DNA of 64,000 bases. Origin: Lelliottia nimipressuralis (GTDB lineage Bacteria > Pseudomonadota > Gammaproteobacteria > Enterobacterales > Enterobacteriaceae). The stretch's first letter is position 1. Every line of letters starts with the position of its first letter. A model generated the notes under the pieces. It saw nothing but the letters and a program-made list of their open reading frames with translations, made no database searches and had not been told where the DNA came from. The DNA lies in contig NZ_SOMG01000021.1 of the NCBI RefSeq assembly GCF_004402045.1, positions 124,001-188,000 on the forward strand, given 5' to 3'. Shown here piece by piece: positions 1-11,557 of the stretch. Made by a program: the position numbers and the translations under genes.

Positions 1-2020
1 CCGCATGTTCTACGCGATACTCATCCAGCTTGTTGACGTTATAGATTGCCAGAAACTCATCGGCAAGCTCGGTCGCCAGCGTACGGGTCAGTGCTTCACG
101 CACCGCCACGATAGCGATCGGGTCGATAATATCAAACAGCTCGGCGATTTCGCTGGCAGACGGCAGCGTCAGGATTTCAGCCGCCAGTGCCGGGTCAATC
201 TTCTCATCCAGCAGGATCGCGCGGAACGCGTCAGCCACATGAACAGGCAGCGACAGCGGCTGGCCCTGCTGATGACGGTTCACGTTCAGCTTGATGTAGG
301 TCGCGAGCAGGCTTTGCGCCGCATCCCAGCGGGAGAAGTCGTTGCGCGCGTGACGCATCAGGAACGTTAGCTGCTGATCGCTCCACTTGTACTCCAGTTT
401 GACTGGCGCTGAGAATTCGCACAGCAGCGCCGGCACCGGCTGGAAGTAGACGTTATCGAAGATAAAGGTCTGCTCGGCCTGGGTCACGTTGAGTACGTGA
501 TGTACCGGGTGGCCCCCTTTCTGCAGTGGGATCACTTTGCCTTCGTTGTCATACAGCTCAATACTGAACGGAATGTGCAGCGGATATTTCTCTTCCTGCT
601 CGGCCGTCGGCGGCGTGCGCTGGCTGATCGTCAGGGTGTACTGCTCGGTTTCCGGATTGTAATCGTCTTTGACGGTGACAACTGGCGTACCGGCCTGGCT
701 GTACCAGCGGCGGAAATGAGAGAGATCGACATTAGAGGCATCTTCCATCGCCTGAACAAAATCGTCGCAGGTGGCCGCACTGCCGTCATGACGCTCAAAG
801 TAAAGCTGCATCCCTTTCTGGAAGTTCTCTTCCCCCAGCAGGGTGTGGATCATGCGGATAATTTCAGCGCCTTTCTCATACACCGTCAGGGTGTAGAAGT
901 TGTTCATCTCAATGACTTTATCCGGGCGGATCGGGTGCGCCATTGGGCTGGCATCTTCCGCAAACTGCAGGCCGCGCATGGTGCGCACGTTGTTGATGCG
1001 GTTCACCGCGCGTGAACCCAGATCGGAGCTGAACTCCTGGTCACGGAAGACGGTCAGGCCCTCTTTCAGGCTCAGCTGGAACCAGTCGCGGCAGGTGACG
1101 CGGTTACCGGTCCAGTTATGGAAATACTCGTGCCCGATGACGCGTTCGATATCGAGATAATCTTTATCGGTGGCAGTATCGGTACGCGCCAGCACGTATT
1201 TGGAGTTAAAGACGTTAAGGCCTTTGTTCTCCATTGCACCCATGTTGAAGAAATCGACGGCGACAATCATATAAATGTCGAGGTCATATTCGAGGCCGAA
1301 GCGCTCTTCGTCCCACTTCATGGAGTTGATGAGCGAGGTCATCGCCCACGGTGCGCGGTCCAGGTTGCCGCGGTCAACAAACAGCTCCAGCGCCACCTCG
1401 CGACCTGAGCGCGTTTTGAAAGTATCACGAAGCACGTCGAAATCACCCGCCACCAGCGCAAACAAGTAGCACGGTTTCGGGAACGGATCCTGCCACTGAA
1501 CCCAGTGACGGCCATTTTCCAGCTCCCCTTCACCCACGCGGTTACCATTGGAGAGCAGGAATGGGTAGAGCGTTTTATCGGCGATGATCTTGGTGGTGAA
1601 GCGCGCCAGAACGTCCGGGCGGTCCAGATACCAGGTAATGTGACGGAACCCTTCCGCTTCACACTGGGTGCACAGCGCCACGCCAGACTGGTAAAGCCCT
1701 TCCAGCGCCGTGTTGGCGGCAGGGCTGATTTCATTCACGATGCGCAGCGTAAAATGTTCCGGCAGGTTGTCGATGACCAGCTGGTTGTTTTCTTCTTTAT
1801 AGTCAGACCACGCTTCATCATTAATATGCAGGGAGACCAGCGTCAGGTCTTCGCCATCCAGACGCAGCGGTACGGCAGTCGCGCTATGGCGCGTTACCTG
1901 GCTCACCGCCGTCACAACGGTTTTAGTGGCATCCAGGTCAAAAGTCAGATCGATATCGCTAATCAGGTAATCCGGCGCACGGTAGTCGTGGCGGTATTTG
2001 GCTTGTGGCTGTTGTGTCAT
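1..2020 (-). CDS. pepN: Aminopeptidase N, 3' end cut by the window edge
   Basis: M1-family zinc aminopeptidase of the cytosol that removes N-terminal residues, preferring Ala and Arg, during the last steps of peptide breakdown. The first 673 codons are present; the family protein is about 870 residues, so the C-terminal part of the helical domain lies outside the window. Visible motifs are the substrate-anchoring GAMEN at residues 261-265 and the zinc site HEYFH at 297-301 with the third ligand Glu320, all at the E. coli positions. The start MTQQPQAKYRHD matches the E. coli N-terminus. The gene is divergent from pncB, with about 250 bases between them. No frameshift is seen in the visible part. 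Confidence 0.97.
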   Translation of the reverse strand, partial: MTQQPQAKYRHDYRAPDYLISDIDLTFDLDATKTVVTAVSQVTRHSATAVPLRLDGEDLTLVSLHINDEAWSDYKEENNQLVIDNLPEHFTLRIVNEISPAANTALEGLYQSGVALCTQCEAEGFRHITWYLDRPDVLARFTTKIIADKTLYPFLLSNGNRVGEGELENGRHWVQWQDPFPKPCYLFALVAGDFDVLRDTFKTRSGREVALELFVDRGNLDRAPWAMTSLINSMKWDEERFGLEYDLDIYMIVAVDFFNMGAMENKGLNVFNSKYVLARTDTATDKDYLDIERVIGHEYFHNWTGNRVTCRDWFQLSLKEGLTVFRDQEFSSDLGSRAVNRINNVRTMRGLQFAEDASPMAHPIRPDKVIEMNNFYTLTVYEKGAEIIRMIHTLLGEENFQKGMQLYFERHDGSAATCDDFVQAMEDASNVDLSHFRRWYSQAGTPVVTVKDDYNPETEQYTLTISQRTPPTAEQEEKYPLHIPFSIELYDNEGKVIPLQKGGHPVHHVLNVTQAEQTFIFDNVYFQPVPALLCEFSAPVKLEYKWSDQQLTFLMRHARNDFSRWDAAQSLLATYIKLNVNRHQQGQPLSLPVHVADAFRAILLDEKIDPALAAEILTLPSASEIAELFDIIDPIAIVAVREALTRTLATELADEFLAIYNVNKLDEYRVEHA

Positions 2021-2214
2021 AGAAAACCTTATGCATCGTTTGTCGAGTAACGTTTCAATATATTCCTGTTGTGTAAAACGCGCTATGCAGAATGTTCATC
2101 TTTTCAGGTACAAAACCCTTTTTTGCTACATTTATATAACACGGGGCACAAAATGCCCTCGACCATAAAACGCGCTTATGTTGTGATCGGGGTTCAATAA
2201 ATCACTAAACAAGG

Positions 2215-2245
2215 TATACTCCGGAGTTGTTTATTGTACTAAACG
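2215..2245 (+). promoter_or_regulatory. pncB promoter with NadR operator
   Basis: A -10-like TATACT lies at 2215-2220, with a weak -35 TTCAAT at 2193-2198. Immediately downstream, at 2228-2245, is TGTTTA, six bases, TAAACG, one mismatch from the NadR operator TGTTTA-N6-TAAACA. The operator would cover the transcription start. NadR is known to repress pncB when NAD is plentiful. The operator match is direct; the start site is inferred. Confidence 0.75.
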
Positions 2246-2274
2246 CTCCTGTGAGAGGATGCTACTGCGCACCT

Positions 2275-3477
2275 ATGACTCAATTCGCTTCCCCTGTTCT
2301 GCATACGTTGCTGGATACCGACGCGTATAAACTGCATATGCAGCAAGCCGTTTTCCACCACTACTATGACGTGCATGTCGCAGCGGAATTCCGCTGCCGT
2401 GGCGACGACTTGCTCGGTATCTACGCAGATTCCATTCGTGAACAGGTCGATGCTATGCAGCATCTGACGCTGCAGGACGACGAATATCAATGGCTTTCTG
2501 GCCTGCCTTTCTTCAAACCCGACTACCTGAACTGGCTGCGCGATTTCCGCTACAAGCCGGAGCAGGTCACCGTGGTTAACGATAATGGCAAGCTGGATAT
2601 TCGCCTTGAAGGCCCGTGGCGGGAAGTGATCATGTGGGAAGTGCCGCTTCTGGCGGTGATCAGTGAACTGGCTCACCGCTACCGTTCACCGGAAACGGGC
2701 GTAGAGCAGGCGGTCGCTTCGCTGGAAAACAAACTGTCTGCCTTCTCCACGCTGACCGAAGGGCTGGACATGTCCCGCTTCCGCCTGATGGACTTTGGCA
2801 CCCGTCGCCGTTTCTCTCGCGACGTTCAGGAGGCCATCGTTAAACGTCTGCAGCAGGAGCCGTGGTTCGTGGGCACCAGTAACTACGATCTGGCGCGTCG
2901 CCTCAACCTGACGCCAATGGGCACCCAGGCGCACGAGTGGTTCCAGGCGCATCAGCAGATAAGCCCCGATCTGGCTAACAGCCAGCGCGCGGCACTGGCC
3001 GCATGGCTTGAGGAGTACCCAAATCAACTCGGGATCGCCCTCACCGACTGTATTACGATGGATGCCTTCCTGCGCGACTTTGGTCCCGAGTTCGCTGAGC
3101 GTTACCAGGGGTTACGCCATGATTCCGGAGATCCGGTTGAATGGGGCGAAAAGGCGATTGCCCATTACCAAAAACTCGGCATTGACCCGATGAACAAGGT
3201 GCTGGTCTTCTCCGATAACCTCGACCTGGCGAAAGCGGTCGAACTCTATCGCCATTTCAGCACCAGAGTGAACCTGAGCTTCGGGATCGGTACCCGTTTG
3301 ACCTGCGACATTCCTCAGGTAAAACCTCTGAATATCGTTATCAAGCTGGTGGAATGTAACGGTAAGCCGGTGGCAAAACTCTCCGATAGCCCAGGTAAAA
3401 CCATCTGCCATGACAAAGCGTTTGTCCGCGCGTTGCGCGAAGCCTTCGATCTCCCGCAGATTAAAAAAGCCAGTTAA
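2275..3477 (+). CDS. pncB: Nicotinate phosphoribosyltransferase
   Basis: Joins nicotinate and PRPP, with ATP hydrolysis, to give nicotinate mononucleotide, the entry step of NAD salvage in the cytosol. The protein is 400 residues, equal to E. coli PncB. The transiently phosphorylated histidine is His220, in GTQAHEWF. The start MTQFASPVL is chosen because it matches the family N-terminus. An in-frame start further upstream at 2227 would add 16 residues but would lie inside the NadR operator, so it is unlikely. A hairpin follows the stop, and the gene appears to be monocistronic. Confidence 0.98.
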   Translation: MTQFASPVLHTLLDTDAYKLHMQQAVFHHYYDVHVAAEFRCRGDDLLGIYADSIREQVDAMQHLTLQDDEYQWLSGLPFFKPDYLNWLRDFRYKPEQVTVVNDNGKLDIRLEGPWREVIMWEVPLLAVISELAHRYRSPETGVEQAVASLENKLSAFSTLTEGLDMSRFRLMDFGTRRRFSRDVQEAIVKRLQQEPWFVGTSNYDLARRLNLTPMGTQAHEWFQAHQQISPDLANSQRAALAAWLEEYPNQLGIALTDCITMDAFLRDFGPEFAERYQGLRHDSGDPVEWGEKAIAHYQKLGIDPMNKVLVFSDNLDLAKAVELYRHFSTRVNLSFGIGTRLTCDIPQVKPLNIVIKLVECNGKPVAKLSDSPGKTICHDKAFVRALREAFDLPQIKKAS

Positions 3478-3485
3478 GCGCTTAA

Positions 3486-3521
3486 GGGAGCCCTCATGGC
3501 TCCCCTCTTCTTATTTATTTC
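3486..3521 (+). terminator. Probable pncB terminator
   Basis: GGGAGCC (3486-3492), a five-base loop, then GGCTCCC (3498-3504), followed by a T-rich but interrupted tail. It lies 9 bases after the pncB stop. Confidence 0.6.
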
Positions 3522-3643
3522 TTAATTCTTCTCTTTTGACTGCGAAATTTACTTGTCTGATAGCGGATGGCAGGTAACATAGATATCCCCCCATAAGGGT
3601 GGACAAGTGTTTATTTTTTCCGACTATTAACAGAGAGAATATT

Positions 3644-5044
<1,401 letters not shown>

Positions 5045-5058
5045 TCAGTAAAACAGTA

Positions 5059-5090
5059 AATGGCCAGCTTATGCTGGCCATTATTTTATT
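5059..5090 (+). terminator. asnS terminator
   Basis: AATGGCCAGC, loop TTAT, GCTGGCCATT, then ATTTTATT. It is a 10-bp stem 14 bases after the asnS stop. Confidence 0.85.
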
Positions 5091-5439
5091 CTGCATTGTC
5101 AGTTTTCGTCAGCGTAAAGTCAGCATCTTTAAACCTTCACCCCGTCACAACCACTAGCTGTTACGTTTTGTTTCCGTGAAATATCCAGCCACAAAAAATA
5201 AACCCCATTCTTATTGCGATTATCACGCCCTCAAGCAATAGCACAAATTTCAACCACCTTTTCAGACATCCAGAAGTCTTTTTGGGGGTATAAGAAAAAA
5301 CGAGTCGTTTAACGTCTGTTTATATGAATTGCCTTTATCCAAATTAATCATAAGGAATTCATATATATAGGAATCACATTGTCGCTTAATTCGCCAGTGA
5401 GGTCCGAAGTTTGAGATGGTTCACAAAGTTCCCGAAAAT
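5091..5439. other. asnS-ompF spacer, no gene seen
   Basis: An AT-rich stretch of about 350 bases with no plausible reading frame. In E. coli the equivalent region holds distal OmpR and IHF sites for ompF. AT-rich segments compatible with this are present (for example 5325-5370), but I cannot assign a specific site. Confidence 0.5.
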
Positions 5440-5540
5440 ACATATTTAGTTACACATATTTTCTTGTTGTTACTTAATCTTGAGAATTGTAGCACTTTGA
5501 GGCTAGCGAAACGCTTCGGCGAATGGAAAGATGCCTGACA
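5440..5540 (+). promoter_or_regulatory. ompF promoter with OmpR-binding region
   Basis: The -35 TAGCGA (5504-5509) and -10 AAAGAT (5527-5532), 17 bases apart, are identical to the E. coli ompF promoter elements. The predicted start is near 5540, which gives a leader of about 110 nucleotides, as in E. coli. The AT-rich segment at 5440-5500, including TTAGTTACACATATT, corresponds to the proximal OmpR sites F1-F3. The poor -35 element is consistent with dependence on phosphorylated OmpR. Confidence 0.8.
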
Positions 5541-5660
5541 GATACATAAAGACACCAAACTCTCATCAATAGTTCCGGAAATATTTATTGACAGAATTTA
5601 TTGACGGCAGTGGCGAGTGTCATAAAAAAACCAATGAGGGTAATAAATAATGATGAAGCG
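5541..5660 (+). promoter_or_regulatory. ompF mRNA leader and MicF target
   Basis: The leader, beginning with CATAAAGACACCAAACTCTC, and the ribosome site with ATGAGGGTAATAAATAATG are almost the same as in E. coli. There the small RNA MicF pairs over the ribosome site and start codon. The micF gene is not in this window. Retention of this target is inferred from the sequence identity. Confidence 0.65.
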
Positions 5661-6738
5661 CAATATTCTGGCAGTGGTTATCCCTGCTCTGCTGGTAGCC
5701 GGTGCAGCTAACGCTGCAGAAATCTATAACAAAAACGGCAACAAACTGGATCTGTACGGGAAAGTGGTTGGTGAACACGACTTCGTGACTTCAGGTGACA
5801 ACACTGACAGCAGCGATGCAACCTATGCTCAGATCGGTTTCAAAGGCGAAACTCAAATCAATGACCAACTGACTGGTTACGGTCAGTGGGAATACCGTGC
5901 TCTGGCAAGCCAGCCAGAAAGCAACCAGACTCAGCGTACCCGTCTGGCGTTCGCTGGTCTGAAAGCCGGTGACGCAGGTTCAATCGACTACGGCCGTAAC
6001 TACGGTATCGTATACGATGTGGAATCCTACACCGATATGGCCCCATCCTACTCCGGTATGACCTGGGCTAACTACTCTGATAACTTCATGACCGGCCGTA
6101 CCACTGGCGTTCTGACCTATCGTAACTCTGACTTCTTCGGTCTGGTTGACGGTCTGAGTCTGGGTCTGCAGTACCAGGGTAAAAACGAGCGTACCGACGT
6201 TAAAACCGCTAACGGTGACGGCTTCGGTACTTCTGTAGGCTATGAATTCGGCGAAGGTTTCGGCCTGATCGGCGCATACAGCAACTCTGACCGTACTAAC
6301 TTGCAGACCGCTGACGGTAAAGGCGACAAAGCTGAAGCATGGGCAGTTGGCGCGAAATACGACGCGAACAACATCTACCTGGCTACCACCTACGCAGAAA
6401 CCCGCAACATGACCCGTGAAGATGACGGTTCATTCGCGAACAAAACTCAGAACTTCGAAGTGATCGCTCAGTACCAGTTCGACTTCGGCCTGCGTCCGTC
6501 CGTGTCCTACGTTCAGTCTAAAGGTAAAAACCTGGCACAGCGTGGCACCTTCTCTGGCGGCGATGCTGATCTGCAGAAATTTGTTGAACTGGGTGCAACT
6601 TACTACTTCAACAAAAACTTCAACGTCTATGTTGACTACCAGCTGAACCTGATCGACGACACCGACTACTCTCGTAGCGTGGGTATCGTGAACGGTAAAG
6701 ACGACCAGGTTGCAATGGCTGTTACCTACCAGTTCTAA
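5650..6738 (+). CDS. ompF: Outer-membrane porin OmpF (Omp35 type)
   Basis: A trimeric 16-strand general porin that lets small hydrophilic solutes, including many beta-lactams, cross the outer membrane. The precursor is 362 residues, the same as E. coli OmpF. Residues 1-22 are a signal peptide ending ANA, and the mature protein begins [10 protein letters not shown]. The last residue is the terminal Phe that targets proteins to the Bam complex. Expression should respond to EnvZ/OmpR. Constriction loop L3, about residues 126-147, reads [12 protein letters not shown] and lacks the PEFGGD motif of E. coli OmpF/OmpC. Loops differ as expected for porins, whereas the strands are well conserved. Position between asnS and aspC supports ompF rather than ompC. 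Confidence 0.95.
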   Translation: MMKRNILAVVIPALLVAGAANAAEIYNKNGNKLDLYGKVVGEHDFVTSGDNTDSSDATYAQIGFKGETQINDQLTGYGQWEYRALASQPESNQTQRTRLAFAGLKAGDAGSIDYGRNYGIVYDVESYTDMAPSYSGMTWANYSDNFMTGRTTGVLTYRNSDFFGLVDGLSLGLQYQGKNERTDVKTANGDGFGTSVGYEFGEGFGLIGAYSNSDRTNLQTADGKGDKAEAWAVGAKYDANNIYLATTYAETRNMTREDDGSFANKTQNFEVIAQYQFDFGLRPSVSYVQSKGKNLAQRGTFSGGDADLQKFVELGATYYFNKNFNVYVDYQLNLIDDTDYSRSVGIVNGKDDQVAMAVTYQF

Positions 6739-6768
6739 TCAGAACACCACTTTGTTATATGCTTAATG

Positions 6769-6795
6769 AACAGGGCTTCGGCCCTGTTTTTTTAT
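6769..6795 (+). terminator. ompF terminator
   Basis: ACAGGGC, tetraloop TTCG, GCCCTGT, then seven T. A textbook intrinsic terminator. Confidence 0.92.
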
Positions 6796-6922
6796 GCCCG
6801 ACAGAAAATAATGGCGACTTTTGAAAAGCCGCACGCTTTTCGTCGCAAACGGTTGGCATTTTGTAAATCTACCGTTAACCTGATAGCGGATTTCACTTCT
6901 GTAATCACAATGGAACTTCGTC

Positions 6923-8113
6923 ATGTTTGAGAACATTACCGCCGCTCCTGCCGACCCTATTCTGGGCCTGGCCGATCTGTTTCGTGCCGACGACCGCCCT
7001 GGCAAAATCAACCTGGGTATTGGTGTATATAAAGATGAAACCGGCAAAACTCCGGTACTGACCAGCGTTAAAAAAGCTGAGCAGTATCTGCTGGAAAACG
7101 AAACCACCAAAAACTACCTCGGTATTGATGGTATCCCTGAATTTGGTCGCTGCACCCAGGAGCTGCTGTTCGGTAAAGGCAGCGCAATTGTGAGTGACAA
7201 ACGTGCCCGTACAGCACAGACCCCTGGCGGTACCGGTGCGCTGCGCGTGGCGGCGGATTTCCTTGCGAAAAACACCTCTGTGAAGCGCGTCTGGGTGAGC
7301 AACCCAAGCTGGCCGAACCACAAGAGCGTCTTTAACTCTGCGGGCCTCGAAGTGCGCGAATACACTTACTACGACGCGGCAAACCACTCTCTCGACTTTG
7401 ACGGTCTGCTGGCAAGCCTGAACGAAGCGCAGGCGGGCGACGTAGTGCTGTTCCACGGCTGCTGCCACAACCCAACCGGTATCGATCCAACGCTTGAGCA
7501 GTGGGAACATCTGGCGAAGCTGTCCGTAGAAAAAGGCTGGCTGCCGCTGTTTGACTTTGCCTATCAGGGCTTCGCCCGTGGACTGGAAGAAGATGCAGAA
7601 GGCCTGCGCGCGTTCGCAGCCGTGCATCAGGAGCTGATTGTCGCAAGCTCCTATTCCAAGAACTTCGGTCTGTACAATGAGCGTGTGGGTGCCTGTACGC
7701 TGGTTGCGGCAAACGAAGAGACCGTTGACCGTGCTTTCAGCCAGATGAAATCGGTTATCCGCGCGAACTACTCTAACCCACCGGCACACGGTGCGTCTGT
7801 CGTTGCCACTATCCTGAGCAACGATGCGCTGCGCGCAATCTGGGAACAAGAGCTGAACGATATGCGTCAGCGTATTCAGCGCATGCGTCTGCTGTTTGTG
7901 AACACCCTGGCTGAGAAAGGCGCGGACCGCGACTTCAGCTTTATCATCAAACAGAACGGCATGTTCTCGTTCAGCGGCCTGACCAAAGAGCAGGTTCTGC
8001 GTCTGCGTGAAGAGTTTGGCGTGTACGCCGTGGCGTCTGGCCGCGTGAACGTTGCAGGCATGACGCCTGACAACATGGCGCCACTGTGCGAAGCGATTGT
8101 CGCCGTACTGTAA
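6923..8113 (+). CDS. aspC: Aspartate aminotransferase
   Basis: A PLP enzyme that exchanges amino groups between aspartate/2-oxoglutarate and oxaloacetate/glutamate, and also acts on aromatic amino acids. The cytosolic protein of 396 residues equals the E. coli length. Visible residues are the Schiff-base lysine Lys246 in [10 protein letters not shown], Asp211, which pairs with the pyridine nitrogen, Tyr214, and Arg374 in [10 protein letters not shown], which binds the substrate carboxylate. It follows ompF by about 180 bases with a terminator between, so it has its own promoter. It ends at a hairpin shared with the convergent gloC. Confidence 0.98.
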   Translation: MFENITAAPADPILGLADLFRADDRPGKINLGIGVYKDETGKTPVLTSVKKAEQYLLENETTKNYLGIDGIPEFGRCTQELLFGKGSAIVSDKRARTAQTPGGTGALRVAADFLAKNTSVKRVWVSNPSWPNHKSVFNSAGLEVREYTYYDAANHSLDFDGLLASLNEAQAGDVVLFHGCCHNPTGIDPTLEQWEHLAKLSVEKGWLPLFDFAYQGFARGLEEDAEGLRAFAAVHQELIVASSYSKNFGLYNERVGACTLVAANEETVDRAFSQMKSVIRANYSNPPAHGASVVATILSNDALRAIWEQELNDMRQRIQRMRLLFVNTLAEKGADRDFSFIIKQNGMFSFSGLTKEQVLRLREEFGVYAVASGRVNVAGMTPDNMAPLCEAIVAVL

Positions 8114-8122
8114 TTTGCGCCC

Positions 8123-8156
8123 ATAAAAAAAGCCTGCGTTAAGCAGGCTTTTTTTA
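8123..8156. terminator. Bidirectional terminator between aspC and gloC
   Basis: AGCCTGC, loop GTTAA, GCAGGCT, flanked by seven A on the left and seven T on the right. It can therefore end transcription from both sides. The two genes converge here. Confidence 0.9.
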
Positions 8157-8162
8157 TTCGGG

Positions 8163-8810
8163 TCACCAGACAGGCATTTCATCCTGAAGGAACGGGTTAT
8201 GGAGCCGTTCATAGCCCAGCGTCGACATCGGACCGTGTCCAGGGATAAACGTCACGTCATCACCCAGCGGCAATAACTTCTGTTTAATCGACTGAATCAG
8301 CTGCCCGTGATCGCCGCGCGGAAAATCGCTGCGTCCTACGCCACCTTTGAAAATCACATCGCCGGAAATCAGCAGACGTGACTGGTCATCAAAGAAGACT
8401 ATATGGCCTGGCGTATGCCCAGGACAATGCAACACCTGTAAAGTCACATTCCCTACGTTAACGCGCTCTCCTTCGTTCAGCCAGCGATCGGGTGTCAGAG
8501 GCTGACATTCATCAAGGCCAAACATGCGGCTTTGGGCGGGTAACCCCTGCAGCCAGAACTCATCTTCTTTTTCCGGACCAATCACCGGCACACCATAATG
8601 TTGCGCCAGTTCCGCCGCTGCGCCAACATGGTCAAGGTGACCATGCGTCAGCAAAATTTGCATCAGCGTGACGCCGCTGTCAGCGACGTCCTGCTTGATT
8701 TTCTCAGCGTCGCCACCGGGATCGACAAGCGCGGCCAGTTTAGTTTGTTCGCACCAGATGAGTGAACAATTCTGGGAGAACGCGGTAACCGGAATAATAC
8801 GATAGTTCAT
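8163..8810 (-). CDS. gloC: Type II hydroxyacylglutathione hydrolase (glyoxalase II)
   Basis: A cytosolic metallo-beta-lactamase-fold thioesterase (formerly ycbL) that hydrolyses S-lactoylglutathione in methylglyoxal detoxification. It has 215 residues. Metal ligands are in THGHLDH (His56, His58, Asp60, His61), with His132 in CPGHTPGH, Asp151 in SGDVIF and His192 in PGHGP. It lacks the C-terminal extra domain of GloB, as expected for the type II group. It lies just downstream of mepK on the same strand and converges on aspC. Confidence 0.93.
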   Translation of the reverse strand: MNYRIIPVTAFSQNCSLIWCEQTKLAALVDPGGDAEKIKQDVADSGVTLMQILLTHGHLDHVGAAAELAQHYGVPVIGPEKEDEFWLQGLPAQSRMFGLDECQPLTPDRWLNEGERVNVGNVTLQVLHCPGHTPGHIVFFDDQSRLLISGDVIFKGGVGRSDFPRGDHGQLIQSIKQKLLPLGDDVTFIPGHGPMSTLGYERLHNPFLQDEMPVW

Positions 8811-8830
8811 ACTGCTCCTGTGTTTCGTTA

Positions 8831-9382
8831 TTACCAGTGCCGAACCGGACCGGTATCAATATGCACAAAGTTGCTGCTGGGGTAATATCCTACACCACCT
8901 GCACGCATAGATAACGCAGCTTTGCGAATATTGGCTAACGAAACGCCTTCAATATGGAAATCCATTGCCTGTCCCTTGGTGTGATAGCTTTTTTTGGCTA
9001 CCCCGCGACTGTGGGCGCGCAGTTCATTATTGGTATCAATCGAACGATAGCCAGAGATGAGCTGCACCGGCTTGCTGGTGCCCAGCAGGCCCTGAAGGCG
9101 GAAAATCTGATCAAACAGTCCTGGATCGATGGCTTTTATTTTATTCGCGCGGAAATCACGGAAAAAATGGTTAAGTCTTGCTAATTCATCCTGAATATAG
9201 CCTCTGCCATCGAAAAACTCCGCTTTTAGCGACTCACCGGTATGAAGATTGTTGAGCGTTAAAACTCGCGGACGAGGTGTCGAGAGGGTGGCAAATGCTG
9301 GCGTCGGCAAGATGGCCGCTGCGCCAAGCGCAACACCACCTAACGCCAGCAGTTTGCGGCGATTAGCGTCAAATTTGTCCAT
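8831..9382 (-). CDS. mepK: Murein endopeptidase MepK (YcbK), Tat-exported
   Basis: A periplasmic M15-type metallopeptidase. The E. coli protein cleaves mDap-mDap (3-3) and also 4-3 peptidoglycan cross-links. It has 183 residues. The N-terminus carries a twin-arginine signal ([10 protein letters not shown] at 7-16) and a hydrophobic stretch ending near PAFA (28-31). Zinc ligands are His134 and Asp141 in [12 protein letters not shown] and His174 in NFVHIDTG. It lies downstream of ldtD, which makes 3-3 cross-links, so one locus codes for a maker and a cutter of the same bond. The function is carried over from E. coli. Confidence 0.9.
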   Translation of the reverse strand: MDKFDANRRKLLALGGVALGAAAILPTPAFATLSTPRPRVLTLNNLHTGESLKAEFFDGRGYIQDELARLNHFFRDFRANKIKAIDPGLFDQIFRLQGLLGTSKPVQLISGYRSIDTNNELRAHSRGVAKKSYHTKGQAMDFHIEGVSLANIRKAALSMRAGGVGYYPSSNFVHIDTGPVRHW

Positions 9383-9556
9383 GATAATCAGGTCTACAGG
9401 TAAAAGAAATCGTAATATGCTTAGCGCACGAAGGGCACCTTAACTGGCAAAACCGGGTACGTCAAGGCGCCCAACCCCAGCAAATACGCGGCTTACAGCC
9501 ATATTGCCCCGCATTCACCATAACTTACGACAATCATTTTTCCCGAACTACTTCAT

Positions 9557-11380
9557 TTACCTGATTAATTGTTCCGCTTTTGGCAAAATTTGTGCGCCGG
9601 ATCGCGCGGTGAGATCATAATTGTAAATATCTGTACGATACTGAGTACGCCCGTCTTCGCCAACAAACGCGGTCAGATAGTAAAGATTGACCGGAATATT
9701 GTGCCGAATATTCACGTAACGCGTATCCCCCTGCTTCAGGGCATCCGAGATGCGCGTATCGTTCCAGCCCGCATCCTGCAACAGCATATTAGCCAGCTCC
9801 GAGGCTTTGTTCACGCGCACGCAGCCAGAACTCAGCGCGCGAGTATCTTTCTGGAACAGGTTGTGGTTCGGCGTATCGTGCAGATAGATAGCTTCTGAAC
9901 TCGGCATATTGAATTTGTAGCGCCCCAGCGAGTTATGCGCGCCCGGAGCCTGCTGGAAGCGGAACGGCAGATTAGATGCCGTGATCGTCGACCAGTCGAC
10001 CATATAAGGATCGATAGCCTCTTTACTGTTCCATCCACGCATCACCGTATAGCCATGACGTTCCAGATAACCCGGATCGTTCCAGACCTTCGGCAGAATG
10101 TCTTTTCGCGCCAGGGTCGGCGGTACGTTCCACGGCGGGTTAACCACCACGTTATTCAGCGCACTGCTCATCATCGGTGTTTTACGATCCGGACGCCCGA
10201 CAATCACGCGCGACGCCAGTTTTTCGCTACCATCCTGATAATAGACCAGAGAATACGCCGGAATGTTCACCATAATCCCGGTAGAGAGCGTGCCCGGCAG
10301 CAAGCGCAAACGCTGGATATTCAGCGCCAACACCCCTGCCCGCTGCGCAGGGGACACGTTCAGCCAGTCACGCGTAGTTTGGCCAATGACACCATCGGCC
10401 CCCAGCCCCTGAGCGGCCTGGAACTGTTTAACTGCCGCAACCAGTTCGCGATCGTAAGCTGCGGGTTTGTCGCTCAGGATAACGGCTTTCTTCTCTTTCA
10501 CGGGAGCTGACGGGCTGACCACCGCGTTTTGCGGATCGTCGCCAGGCAAGGCTATATGTGGCCCGCCGTCCAGAAGACCGGAACGCATCAGGATCTCGCG
10601 CAGGGCAGGAACATCGCTGCTCCACTGCCCCGGACGCAGCGTCGCGGTACCGCGCATTTGCGGCCAAGGACGCGAGTCCCCCACCAGCGCCAGAAGCGAC
10701 TGGTGCAGAGTGGCATATTGTGGATGTGCCGGTGCCAGGCTGGCAATAAAGCGCGGCAGTTCGCCATTATCCTGGGCTAACTGCCACTGGTTTATGACCG
10801 ACAGCGCCGGCGTCGCCAGCTTATACGGCTTATCGCTGTACAACCAGCGGTTGCCGTTGACCGGAATACCCGCAACAAACTGCAGATAGCCCATCATGGC
10901 ATCGGAAAGCACCACGTCCCGCGCCTGTCCGGTGACGGCGGGATCGGTTAACAGCTCAACCCATGTTGTAAACTGCGGCTGAAACCCGGCAATGGCCACT
11001 TCCGCCAGCTGCTGCTGGAAGGCGCGCACGGCATCGCGGTTTTCCCACATCGGTTTCATATCACGGGCAGCATAAAGCAGCGTGAGCTGATTGAGATAGA
11101 CAGGCGTGTAGCCTGACGGTAGCCCCAACTTCAGCTGCTGACTGAGAGATTCGGCGTCGATGCCTTCCGGCAGCGGCTTAATACCGGCCATGACAGCCGT
11201 CGCTGGAGACTGCTCCAGCGGCTCAGACAGCGACGTTGGCTGCGCGCCTGTCGTTGCAGAGCTGTCAGTCGGCACAATTTCAGGCTCGTCGGCCTGGGCG
11301 GTTAACAGTGGAGCAAATATCACTGCCAGGCATAAACTGAGCGCAGACAGCTGACGACCACATTTTTTCTTTAGCAACAT
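9557..11380 (-). CDS. ldtD: L,D-transpeptidase LdtD (YcbB)
   Basis: A periplasmic enzyme forming 3-3 (mDap-mDap) cross-links in peptidoglycan. In E. coli it can bypass penicillin-binding proteins and confer beta-lactam resistance when overproduced. It has 607 residues against about 615 in E. coli. The signal peptide spans about residues 1-30, ending TAQA. The N-terminal scaffold is followed by a peptidoglycan-binding repeat (about 308-342, with [16 protein letters not shown]) and a YkuD catalytic domain. His501 is in YLHDTPN and the nucleophile Cys520 is in SSGCVRVN. The alanine/proline-poor linker near 275-300 is where its length differs most from E. coli. It lies downstream of the mukB terminator on the same strand. 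Confidence 0.94.
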   Translation of the reverse strand: MLLKKKCGRQLSALSLCLAVIFAPLLTAQADEPEIVPTDSSATTGAQPTSLSEPLEQSPATAVMAGIKPLPEGIDAESLSQQLKLGLPSGYTPVYLNQLTLLYAARDMKPMWENRDAVRAFQQQLAEVAIAGFQPQFTTWVELLTDPAVTGQARDVVLSDAMMGYLQFVAGIPVNGNRWLYSDKPYKLATPALSVINQWQLAQDNGELPRFIASLAPAHPQYATLHQSLLALVGDSRPWPQMRGTATLRPGQWSSDVPALREILMRSGLLDGGPHIALPGDDPQNAVVSPSAPVKEKKAVILSDKPAAYDRELVAAVKQFQAAQGLGADGVIGQTTRDWLNVSPAQRAGVLALNIQRLRLLPGTLSTGIMVNIPAYSLVYYQDGSEKLASRVIVGRPDRKTPMMSSALNNVVVNPPWNVPPTLARKDILPKVWNDPGYLERHGYTVMRGWNSKEAIDPYMVDWSTITASNLPFRFQQAPGAHNSLGRYKFNMPSSEAIYLHDTPNHNLFQKDTRALSSGCVRVNKASELANMLLQDAGWNDTRISDALKQGDTRYVNIRHNIPVNLYYLTAFVGEDGRTQYRTDIYNYDLTARSGAQILPKAEQLIR

Positions 11381-11510
11381 CCCTTGCCCCCTGTTTTCAC
11401 GACATGCCCATCACGGTGGGGCTTTCTTTATTATAGGTAGCCGGCAAACCTGTTGCCTTACCTTATGTAAAGAAGTTTAAAGATAACGCAGCCCTAAGCA
11501 CAAGTTAAGT

Positions 11511-11540
11511 TTAAAAAAAAAGCGGCGCCATAGCGCCGCT
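11511..11540 (-). terminator. mukFEB operon terminator
   Basis: On the minus strand: AGCGGCGC, loop TATG, GCGCCGCT, then at least eight T. It lies 17 bases past the mukB stop. Confidence 0.88.
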
Positions 11541-11557
11541 CCCGTTCAGGAGACGCG

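Noticed and set aside
6905..8212. A 435-codon open frame opposite aspC
   Set aside because: Shadow of aspC, crossing the bidirectional terminator at 8123-8156, which a real gene would not do.
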